Translations under genes and position numbers: made by a program
NCBI RefSeq assembly: GCF_008831285.2
Contig: NC_045139.1
Location: 32,833,706-32,897,705 of the forward strand
Origin: Nymphaea colorata
Taxonomy: Eukaryota > Streptophyta > Magnoliopsida > Nymphaeales > Nymphaeaceae
Length of the DNA: 64,000 nucleotides
Direction of reading: 5' to 3'
The notes under the pieces: generated by a model
Database searches by the model: none
What the model was told of the DNA's origin: nothing
Seen by the model: only the letters and a program-made list of their open reading frames with translations
Part shown: in pieces, positions 36,887-48,600 of the stretch
Numbering within the stretch: position 1 is the first letter of the stretch
Layout: the number at the start of each line of letters is the position of its first letter

Positions 36887-37795
36887 ATGGTGGTGGCATC
36901 TTCATCTTTGAGCCGTTCATTCTCAGTTCCGCCTACAGAGGTAGCAGCAGCAGCAGCATGCCATGCCCGCTCTTCAAGCCTCCCCTGCGGATCTCACCCC
37001 ATCCTCTCTCAGCTCAAGGACCAAATGCAGAAACTCGAAGTAGCCTTGGCCGCCAGCTTCAGAGACCCCGCCGCCATTAATCTCCTAACAGGCCTTAGGA
37101 TGCTCAAAACCTTGTACGACATGGTCGACAGCTTTGTGCAGTTGCCGCAGGTGCAAGAGGCGATGCACCACCATGAGAATTGGGCCAATCTCCTTCTGGA
37201 AGACCTGCTCAAGTTCCTTGATGCTTTTGGAGTCATGGCAGCAACTCTGTCGAGCCTCAAAGAGATAAACCTGACTACTCTGATCTCCCTGAGGAGAAGG
37301 GAGCCCAACAGCGTGGAATCCAGCCTCCAATCCTTCGTGAACTACAGGAAAACGGCAAGCAAGGAGATGGGCAAGCTCGTTGCCGTCCTGAAAACCATGG
37401 CGAAACCATCAGGACCCCTGCTCTTGACCATCGACGAGGTGGAGACGGTGGCCGTCTTTAATGGCGTCAAATCCTTGACCGTTTCGGCCGCCGTCTCTGT
37501 GGCTTCTGCACTGATGTGCTTGACGCCGAGGAAGGTCGTCGAGAGATTGATGGCCATGCCCAGGAGGCAAGTGCCGGAGGCCATGAAAGAAATGAACGAA
37601 GCGGATTGTGCCATGGACTGCGCTCTGAGAGCTTGTGCCAAGGGCGACCATACCAATGATGAGGTGCTGAGAGTGGCTGTTGAGCGTATGGTCGTCTTGG
37701 AGGACCGCCTTAATGGCCTGGAGCGAGAGAATGAGTCTATTTTCCGAGGTTTGATCAGCACAAGAGTATCCATCCTCAACATTCTAACGCAATGA
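36887..37795 (+). CDS. DUF241 family protein
   Basis: An intronless 302-residue plant-specific protein. DUF241 members have no agreed biochemical role. The typical layout is present: a Ser-rich N-terminus with HARSSSLPCGSHPIL, then an all-helical domain with LKDQMQKLEVAL, MLKTLYDMVDSFVQLPQVQ, NWANLLLEDLLKFLDAFGVM, LKEINLTTLISLRRREP and YRKTASKEMGKLVAVLK, ending in a coiled-coil-like LEDRLNGLERENESIFRGLI and TRVSILNILTQ. The frame is open upstream to a Met at 36821 followed by a poly-Lys stretch from an AAG microsatellite, but the TATA position and the family's usual N-terminus favour 36887. Codon GC is high, as expected for an intronless gene of this family. Confidence 0.92.
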   Translation: MVVASSSLSRSFSVPPTEVAAAAACHARSSSLPCGSHPILSQLKDQMQKLEVALAASFRDPAAINLLTGLRMLKTLYDMVDSFVQLPQVQEAMHHHENWANLLLEDLLKFLDAFGVMAATLSSLKEINLTTLISLRRREPNSVESSLQSFVNYRKTASKEMGKLVAVLKTMAKPSGPLLLTIDEVETVAVFNGVKSLTVSAAVSVASALMCLTPRKVVERLMAMPRRQVPEAMKEMNEADCAMDCALRACAKGDHTNDEVLRVAVERMVVLEDRLNGLERENESIFRGLISTRVSILNILTQ

Positions 37796-39604
37796 AGGTG
37801 GTGGTTTTTGGGTTCTTTGCACAGACCCAAATAGATTCTGACCTACTGTTGTGAAATTTTTAGGTGTCTCGTTTCACTGCGGATATTAATTAATGTGGGG
37901 TGATTTCAGGTTCATGGACTAAGATTGAACCCCTCATCCAATTTTAAATCCGCTGTTTTTTTACATATAAAGTAGATCTAATGTGAGAGTACAGGTAATC
38001 TCAATCTAAGATTGAGGACTATCAAACGCCACCTCTTGGAGTTCTATGAAATGACTTTGAACAGGAGGACCACACCTTCGGTTTGGGCCCCTTGCGTGCT
38101 TGGGACGTTTAGACATCGTGGCAGTGATGCTCCATACGTAAGACCTCCTGTCTGTAATAGCCTGTTTTCTGTACAGAAATTAATGTCAAAGATTAGTTGT
38201 CCGCATTTTTCCTTATTTGTTTACTGCCCAAATCAGAAAATGAGGTGGAGTGTTGTTGAAGCTGAAGCTAAGTTCTAAGTCCGACAGCCCAGCAAGACGG
38301 ATTCAATTTCTTCTTGACATCAGTCTGTTCAAATGTCTGTTAAGAAATGGAGGTACTTCAGACGGAAAGCCTATTCCTTCCGCTATTGGTTTAAGGCTAT
38401 TTTGGACTTGAGTGAGAAGTAAGACACTTGTCAACTAAAGTGTAATGCATCTACTATTCATTTTATTAACTGACCGCCGACTTTTACCGATCCGCCAACC
38501 TGACCAACTATGTTGTGCCTACTCTCTAGGTTAAAATGTATGTTAAGAAAATAAAAAAAAAAGCTTACAAATGTTTGTTAAAGGAAATGTATGTTAGGGA
38601 AGTGAAAATGAAGATTACAAATGTCGTTATGGTTTTCTCTCCACTGGTAAATAAGCATTGCCTGCTCCTTTTTTTTTCTTGGTTTTAGTTTCACTTTTTA
38701 ATACGCTAGGGAACTGCACGCAGGTTAAGATGATAGCATAAAATTTCCGTATTGCTTTGAATCCCAGGATGATAGCCATACCTCTCGACCCAGATATCAG
38801 TCTCCTACGATTCGCTAGGGGAAGCCAGACGGGCCAAGCCCTAATAGCATTAGTTAGCTGACCTAACCTCACCGGCTGGTCGGTAAGATTGATTGGAGCC
38901 AACTTGTACGTGAATCTCTTTTGCTCTGGAGTTTGCTTCAGAAGTTGCAGTCGTTGCCCTAATGAACATATTGTTGTATACACTGGCCTGTACACCTAGC
39001 ACTTTCATCTACCCATGAAAGTGGGCCAGAAGGCCCCTACAAGCAGGCTAGGGAAATATATGTCATGTGCACCCTGATACATGCAACCACCTCTCAACAT
39101 AGCGGCATCTTTGAAGGCCATTCCAAGCGATTCTTAGGCTTCAGAAAGTTAGGCGGACATTCTCAATATGCTTTCAGTCCATCACATTTTTCTTTTAAAA
39201 AAAGTCCTTCGATAAGTTCTGAATCCATCATATTAAACATGGGGAGCTTCTTTTCGAACCCTAGCAAGCCACCCTCAAATTCGTAAACCTGGTTTGAAAG
39301 ATCCTTTTCATATCCTAACGAATTATCAGATCAAGGTCGTATAAGGAGCAACTTTGAGATGGACCAGAAAAGAAGTGCAAAGAACACCAGAAAAAAAGAA
39401 AAAAGAAAATGGCATATTGATAAAATGAATTGAGCTGCATTAATATATTAATTATACATTATCACAAAAATGACATACTTCAGCTGCAAGCAGGGGTAAC
39501 GTTTCAATGGCCTAACACAGCGAATATTTGCCACTAAATACACATTTGTTACACAATGTATCATTCTAGAACTCCAAGAAGCGGGCAAGCACATGTTGGC
39601 AATG
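37796..39604. other. Intergenic between DUF241 and BAG6-like genes
   Basis: Convergent 3' flanks. It has a possible inverted-end fragment near 37,860-38,035 (AGGTGTCTCGTTT and AAACGCCACCT), A-runs near 38,555 and no recognised gene. A 122-codon minus-strand frame at 38627-38995 lacks family features. Confidence 0.5.
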
Positions 39605-42600
39605 TCATGACCCGTCTTCCGACCTGCCTTCTGAATCCAAACGACGGCGAAGACTGCCATAAAGCATTTGCATATATTCCTGCCACAGTAAATAATATGT
39701 GCATCACAAAAGTGTAAGTCGACAAATGAAATTAATTCTAAGAAGTGCATGTCAAGGCAAACCCACATCCGCAAGTTCATCGGTACACAGGTCATCAATA
39801 AGACCTGAATCATCAACTCCAATTCCAGACAAGCCACCAGCATTGGTGACCATTGCACGGAATACAGCTCCAGGTGAACTATGTGACTCAATTAGCCGGG
39901 CAGTGTCCTGCATATCAATCTGAAGGAGGGAAAAGGTAGAATCACCATAAAGATTTTTCCAAAAGAAGTTATAATAGCAATTAGCAACTTCACTAACTCA
40001 TGCAAACACTTCACATCCACATGCAAAGCACCATCATCAGCTGAAAATCTTGGAAAGAAAACCTACTTGATTTTAATTTACTTCCCAGTAACAATAGAAT
40101 GACCACCAGAAAAGGACACGTCGTCACCAATAGAATCAAGTGCAAAGCTAATATATAAACCCATTTCCACCAGGGGACAACCACCGGACCGCTAGTTATG
40201 GATTTTCACAAGTCATGAAGAATCAAACATCCTTCATGAAATGCATATTATTTGCAGAGTGTGGTTGGAAGAAATGCAAACACAAAATGCAGTTATTACA
40301 TGCGAACAACCATAATCAAGTCCTAAGGGGAATGCATCTGACGTATCAAATGGAAAAGACGGATTCTGACGAGAGAATCAAAATCCAAAATTCATCCAGG
40401 ATCCATTGCCTGGATGGGTTCATCTCATAACACAGTAGTTCATTGCAGATGTTTCCAACGCCTAAAATCAATTCCAACTGGTTATTTGAAACAAACAAAT
40501 AGGAAGACATTCCTAATTTGTTTAGGCCATCATTAGGATATTAGAAAGGAACCTGGCATAATAAACCAGGTAGGTAATAGTGAGTCGACTAACCTGAGAA
40601 TTGTTCAGTTCGTGCTCCATCGCGTGGGGACGACGATCTTCAACTGCAGCTTGAAAGCCAGTAGAAATGTCATGAAGCGGCACAGATGAGGCTGACATAC
40701 CACCCAAAGCTTTTGTTACAACAGGCAACATCTGCTGAAACATTCTTGAAAAATCAATGCCTTGCCCAGCTCCTAAGCCAGAAAGCATCTTCTCAACATC
40801 TTGGTCATCAACCTGATGAACAACTTGTTCAAATGCATTTCTTACTGAAGGACTAGAAGCAAATTGGCCCAGCACATTCCTAAAAACATCTGGAGAAACA
40901 CCACCAGCCTGCGTTGAAATCCCAGAAAGAAGGTTGTTGAACGTAGAATCACTAAGTACTTGAGACATCATGCTAGTCACATCAGCTTGTCCACTACCAG
41001 CAACGTGCTCTGAAGACATTTTGTCAAACAACTGACCAACTAACGAGGGTGACCGCAACGATGAGCCATTGGCATCAGCTCTTGCTGTGCCAGATTGACC
41101 TTCAGAAACGAGCGACCGGAGAATGCTTTGGCCTCGAGACATAGTATCCTGGCTATAACTTGAAGATGCCGAATTGCTAGCCTGACCATCCACTTTTTGC
41201 TGCTTTAATGTCCTACTTTTCCTCTTATGTACAACAAGATGGCAGCAATCAATTTATCAGATTATATCATACATACAAAAAAATAAGCTTAATGACGAAA
41301 ACCAGCAAATAAAGTTTCTTCGTATCATCAGGAAAGAGAAAACAGAGTTGTAAAAATGCAATCTGATGTCTCTCACCTTGGAAGGTAATGGCTGCAATCC
41401 ACCTAGACCTAACCCCAAAGGAACTGCTTTATCACGAGAAGCATCTCGAGAACGATCAGATGTTGGGACAGAAACTTTCTTAGTCATTTCACAGTCTGAC
41501 TTTTGATGAATTGCTTCATCTGTAGTGGAAAAATATGTAGATTCTTCTGGACGGCCAATGGATGCAGCAAAAGTTGAATTCATCCTTCTATCCATGTTGT
41601 CAGAATTATTAAATTGGTTTACTACTGGAACCTGCACAAACAACAGACCCTCAGACATCTCTAGACCAATGAAAGTAACAAAAGGTACCATCATAAAGGC
41701 CTGTTGTTGCACCTCTACATGCTCTGCTCTGGGGACACAAGATTCCAAGACATGCTCCGAACTCCCAGGCTTCAAACTTGCCACGGTTCGATTAGCTGAG
41801 TTTACCACATCTGCATCTGCATCAAAAACAGTTGTCTGGGAATCAGAACTCAAAAGATTTGAACCTGGGATAGGATGCAATATCATCGATCATCTCATAT
41901 TGTTTAAGCATAAACCCAGCATATCACCATCTAGGACATTTTACCTTGGACTTGAGGCATCCTAGCTGAATGTGATACATCAGCAGTTGTCGAGCTAGAT
42001 CCACCTGAATGACTTCCAGAACTTGGATCACCATCAACACCTCTAACATGCATTTCAGCCTGAGATGTAACAGTGAGCTGCTGTGAAGAGCCAGTACTTG
42101 TAACAAAATCTGCTCCTCCAGAAACTGTTGTACTGGGTCCTTGTCCAGGAGCTGATGAATTAACAGTAGTCTGCTGAGGGATGCTTGTCTGTTGAGACCT
42201 TGCATGCATTGGATAGAATAAACTCAAAACATGATTTGGTGCTTCAGCAGGGCGTGCAGGAACAGCAGCGACTACTGTTCGAATGGGCAAAAGTCGTGCT
42301 GGTCCTGGATCTCGACGCTCAGCAGAGTTGGCTGCAGTTGGGTTTGCTTGTTCGGCATTTTGTACTTGCGTATTAGATACTTCACCTGTTGCCCTTGCAC
42401 CAGCCAACGACAATCCTTGGGCTGCTGATGTCCCTGAAGTGGTGAACAATAAAAGAGAAGGTCAAGCACATCAAGATACCTACTTTCTGCGAAGCTGTTT
42501 AATAACATTATGTGCTTACCAGCATGTATGTGTATATTGATGTTCCTTGATATGTCCAAGGGACTGAGTTGTGCAGGTGAAGCAGAAGACAACTGAACAG

Positions 42601-45600
42601 GAATAACTGAATTTGTGCCAAAAAGGGAACTGGGTTGAAACGGTGAAGGCTGGAAATTTAAAAGAATGTCAAGAGCAGTACATCAATAATGCATATGCAT
42701 CACATCTATGCAGAAAATGCAACATCTACTGGTTTGAACTACAAACCTGAACCATCAAAGGGTTCGGTCCATGACGTGATACATAAACTGCTGGACCAGA
42801 ATTGACAATTGCTTCTGCCTGTAATAGTTCATACATCATTATATCCCTTTTCAAAGTTTAAAATATTAACTGATACCAAAATAAAGAGACATACAGGAGA
42901 TGGTCCCATACGCAGCATTTGAGTTGTTCGTCCAAGCTCTAAAAACAGAGCACCCAAATGCTGCATAGCAATCCCAAGGTGGACCGCTTCAGCTTGGATT
43001 TGATTGCGTACAGTTGGATCAGTAACAGCACTTTGTCCTTCTATGCGTTCAGCAATATGCTGCATTAGACAAAAATAGAAATGAGTATTAAATTTTGTAT
43101 TTTCAACTAAGCAAATAAAGAAAAATCGAAAAGACCGAAAAACAGCATTCACATAGTTTTGGACAGCAGAGCAATACTGTACAGAAGGAAAGATCCATTT
43201 GACATGAAATAGAAAGGTTTATTTGTGAGAACTCAGAAAGAGGATTGCCACAACAAAAGCGTAATAGGCCGTCGAGTATCCATCACAAAATGCACACAAG
43301 ATGATGCAAAATATTCACATATACATGCAGATGAGACTTCAGCATTCTTCTCCATTACCATGTCACACACCACGGCTAAAAGAAGTTGCATGTGTTAATA
43401 CATCAAGGCAGAATACACACCTCAAACATGGTAACAAAAAAAGTGTCAACTGTAGTCAATGCACTCTATGCCCAATTTTTGTCTAAATTTTAAACTTGAT
43501 CAACATTCACCAAGCCAAATGTAATATTTTTAGAATATGGTAAATATTTTTTCTTCCCTTAAAATGTTCACCTATGAAGCTTTACATGGTATACATGCAC
43601 GTGTGTATCCATAAATCATGTCCCTCCACCCAATTTTTTGAAATTGCTCCACACCCATGCCCATGCTCAAACCTGTATCTGGACCTATGTGGCCTGGTCT
43701 ATCAATTCTATTAAGATGAATTGCAGGCTATCCCATAAAAAATGGTTATTGCGCTAACATTTTGTCATACATTCTGCCACATTTTTTCCACATGCCCTTT
43801 CCATTCATAGCATGCTGGAATACCACAGGCCCACAACACTTCTTCAATTCTATGCTCTCAACATTCTTTAGAATTCATCTAAAAGCCCTCTACTTCAACA
43901 AACCCATGAAAACCATCAAAAAGTAGAGTTTACACTTCCACCCACACTGCTAAGAAAGAAATGCTAAGCTCCCTCGTGGGAATGCTTTGTACGTAGAAAA
44001 TACTGGAAAATAAATAATCGATGAGGGTACAGCTTAAAGATTAAACTGAAGGTAGCAAACAAACTGAAGGCATCTTCACTGCTCTTGTAACAGAAGTATA
44101 AGTAAATGATTGCTTGACGAAGAGATCAGTCTGACCTACTAACATAAACACAAACTGAAGCTCAATCGTGCAGCAACATAAACAGTTTCCACACAAAAAT
44201 GTAAAATCCGCTAAATTACATGACATAAAGATTCCAATTGCAAATTCTACCAATCCAATAGGAAATTAAAGAATTCATAAATTCAACACGACAGATAAGA
44301 AAGAAGATAAAGTAGCTACAGAAAGTGCTGCTCCAGCATGTCCACCAAGTAACTGTTGCACCCTGCGTATAACAGAACTCAATGATTCAGGAGTTGGTAA
44401 CCCCCTTGACTGAGAAGATGAATTATCTGAAGGTTGTGTGTTTTCCCTGTTAGTGGAAGAAGTTGATTGATGATGATTGCCTGCACATATCATAGCAATG
44501 TCAAAATAAAACATATCACCCAGCAAGGAGGGATGGCAAATAAGCAGAATGAGAAAAATATGAGGTGCGAAGACCCACAAGGCTGCATTGATGCACACGG
44601 ACACATTCATCATATTGGTAAAAAATGAATTTGATAAAGACCATGCACAGACGACAAATGACTAACTTACAGCTGTCACAAAGCAGGAATTTGAAAAAAA
44701 ATGACAGGATTAGCAAGGATACATTAGGAAAGAAGTAAATGTCCTCAGTGTACTAAGTTAATATTTGCTAGCTCTATTCTCAAAAAGATTATATGCAATA
44801 CAAAAATAAGCCTTATTTGGAACAGAAGCCACAGAAAACATTGTGCCAGAAAATTCTTTGTCATGCATCAAAATATTTATATGTTAACCTTTAAGCTCTA
44901 TAGGGTGCCAAAATGATTACAAAAGACAAAGAGCAAGAACGACCAAATGGTAATATAGACCAAATGGTAATATACGCTGCTACAAATGAGTCATGACCAA
45001 CAGTTAACAATGGCAAGCAAACACATCATGAACACGAAAGACAAATAGCAAGAATGACCAATTGACAAAACACATCATTATGCATGATCAACAGCCAACA
45101 GTGGCAATCAAACATAATTTACATGAATTGGACACATAAACCTATGTAGTTACGTACACATCTGCAAAAAGGGTCCCATACACACAGGCATGCACATGCA
45201 TGCATGCATGTGAAACCACACCAGCTCAGCACCCCATCTTTATCACTGAATATATAAGATTATTGAGCAGCCCACAACTTTCATATTTTATGAGCCTAAA
45301 CAAGCTCTTAAAAAGCTAACCATAAGTTCCCAGCTCCACATGTAACAGGACACTCACCATAGGCAGAGAGCATCAGCTCCATCTGACTAATAAACTCTGA
45401 CAATGTGGTTAACGAGTCAGGGATAACCTGAAAATTGGAAAAAAAGAATCAATCTGTATATGCAAACCCATATAACCAAGGAACTTACAGAAAGCAAAAC
45501 ATAAACAGAGAAGGAGGAAACACAAATCAGCACCAGAGATTGTGAAGGAACTGCAGCCACGCCTGACAGTAGTTGACGAAACTGAGGTAAAAACTGAGAT

Positions 45601-48600
45601 GTGGTATTGGCAGGAGTTGGACCATGTGGAATTTGGTTCGCTGTCTCCTCCCTCCCTCTACCAGTTGCACGTGATCCATCACTTTCACCGCCCTGAGCAC
45701 CTCGATCAGGAGCATTATTCTGCCACTCAGAAGCAACAACACGTACAGGAAGACAATCAGGCCCAGCTGTAATAGATTAATTATGGTTCCCGACCTCAAA
45801 AAATAAAATAAAAAACAAAAATCTCACTGTACATTTGGAATCTGGTTGCTACTAGCCCCATTTGCAGCAGATAAATTTCCAAGCCCAACAGAATTAAGGA
45901 CAGCTCCAATGATCTAAAAGCCAAAAAGCAAAGAGTTAAGGGGCTGGCTAACACGAATATGCAGTTATTACACTAGTTCTGAAGATACCCGTGAAATGTC
46001 TGGTACAATGTCTTCAACTTGGTCGCCAATATTAAAGCTCCCAAGGACTACACTGTGTGAAATTTGTCCAGTCCTGGTGCGGGAGCCACCTGCTGTGGGT
46101 TCACTACCTGTTTAAGATATGAGAAGTAAAATAGAAGTCATCACAATGAACCTATCTTTGCACCAATAAGACAAGATATTAGACACAATTAACAACTTCT
46201 TGTTCATGTGAAATATCAAAAAGCATCATGTACAAAATGGTTACAGGTAAAGTTGCAAATAGATCAGATCCAGGACAGTAAAATGCATTAGTGATTGGAT
46301 CCAAATTTGATCCGGCACATCAGAAATTGCCAAAATCCTCAAATGAGAACTGGACTACTTGCAACTCTAGCTCTACGAAAAAGACCCATAGAGTAAATCC
46401 ATTCTAAAGGACCGCATCCACAGAAATTATTGCAGAAAAGATAAAAATCAGACCAATCCACTCAAAAACCAAGAAATTGAGCAAGAGATGAACAACAGGC
46501 CAGCTGAGGAAGATTCGTTTTCCAATCCCCCCCAAAAAAAATAAAACAAGTGTCACCAAAATATTTTTTTTCAGAAGTAAAATAAAACTGGAAGCAGCAA
46601 GAATGCAAATGGAATTGAAAAGAGAGTGAATTCAAACCCCTGGAAATAGATGCACAAATGCAGATAGATATCAAATGCATGGAACTTTCCATGGCCACAA
46701 AATCTTATTATTTATGTTGTTAAAGCCTCGCCTAGGCGTGGACTAAGCGTGAGTCTCCACCCGTCACCTAAGTCCACCACTTAGGCGACAGGATATGTGT
46801 TGGCGGCTTGGCGCCTAGGCCAACACGCCCAGTTCATGGGAAAGTGAAAAGTCACTTTCCCTTCCAATTAATGTTTCTTAATTGAGTATACATTGTCATA
46901 TACTTTAATTTGTATTGACTATGTATTTTTATGTAGTGTTATGTCGATTATGCTGTTATATGTATACTGTTGTATGTATATACTATTAGTCACTTAGTCT
47001 GTTATATAGTATTATGATACCTCATACCTGTCTTTTGTTCTTAGATCCTTATGATGGGATCATAGTTTTTTTCTATGCCAAGGTTTCAGAGAGGATCTCG
47101 GACGATCCACCAAAGCACGAAAGTCAGGATCATTCAGAAAATCGATTCCTATTCAAAGAGTGCATAACTGCATCGATAAGCTCATGCCAACCCATCAATT
47201 TGGGATCCAATTCAGATTTTTTTATGTAGACGTTAGTATGGTTACATACTAATATGTATTGTTACTGTCGTATACTTGTATGTATGCTATTAGGTACTCT
47301 TAGCCTTCTTTATTATATTGTGTCTTTCTTTAAGAACAGATGGTTTAAAGCCTTCTTGCTGATTTATATTCCATCTTCTAGAGATTAGATTTAGGTTTTT
47401 TTTTTTTTAGTTTCTTGTATTAGATTACATTTAATAATGAGTAATGTTAAACTTCTTCTATTAATTTTGCATATTCAATGAAGTCAACAATTAATTTTTG
47501 ACTGTTAATGCTTGCTATATTACTACTCTCCACATTTCAAATATTAGTGATAGTTAATCAAAATAATTTGACATATTAACATAATTAAAAAAATAAAAAA
47601 ACAAAAATTGGCCACCTTTTTTGCCTATGTTGGCTTAGGCGCTAGGCGCTGCCTGCCTGGGCGCCTTGACAACATAGCTTATTATGCTTGACAAAATGGA
47701 TGGATGGATTAAATATTGAATCCAAAAATCCCATGGAATGCCTCAGTCTCTTTGACAACAATTATCTGTCCGAGTCAATTTCTTGAGACATGGGGCTCAA
47801 AAATAATCTCAAGACAGGTACACTTCAAAGTTCAAACATCCGGATCTAGATAACATGGGTGCGCCACTTAGGTCCAAGTACGCATGCCAATATAGCAGGT
47901 AATAGACTGGGGCACTTGGACACTGGTGGGTACACTTTGGATCAGATGCAAAGGCAAATCCAATCCAATCATTTTCATGAAAAAACAAAAATTTGAAGAA
48001 ATAATCCTTTTGAATCTTTTTAAGTTACATACAAGTAGTCATGATTTTAATATTTCATATGCGACTTCATGACTTCAATAAAATTATATATAAATCATAA
48101 TAATTATATAGTTTCATATATATAAAGATGGTGTATGTATACCCAGCCACACCCCATTCCCATGCTTTTCAAAATTGTTGTGCCCATACCTTCCACATCC
48201 ACACTCGTAACTTAGATTCATTATTCTGTCAAATATTGGAACCAAAGTAAAGAAATGTATTAACATCAAAGCAACTTAATGCCCACAAGCCTATGTACCA
48301 GACCAAGAAAATATTCCAACTGTATGAAACAAAGATAAGCATCATGGTAATTCAATGTGGATGCTGTTAGCAAAACTACATTGAAAGTCAAAACCAAAAT
48401 ACCAATACTTTCTTCAAATTTTTTGAATGGTAGGCGTGTTTCTTACCTATGCCAAAAAAAAAGGTTGAAAAACCTGCAAGATTCTTGCCATTAAACAAGC
48501 CTCATTACAAAGACAGGAGAAGACCTCACGTGAAGAACTTTCTAAGGCCTTTAAAGTTTTAAAGAAACCTTTTAAAACCTTAAATTGATTGACTGAGCCT

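Noticed and set aside
38627-38995. 122-codon minus-strand frame
   Set aside because: Basic, low-information product running into a poly-Lys tract from an A/T run; no family resemblance.
45527-45799. 90-codon frame across BAG6-like exon 6
   Set aside because: It is the wrong frame of the exon; the +1 frame gives the conserved-looking LPVRVVASEWQNN reading.
47014-47229. 71-codon frame as a host gene
   Set aside because: It lies wholly inside a transposable element; kept as a finding about the element instead.
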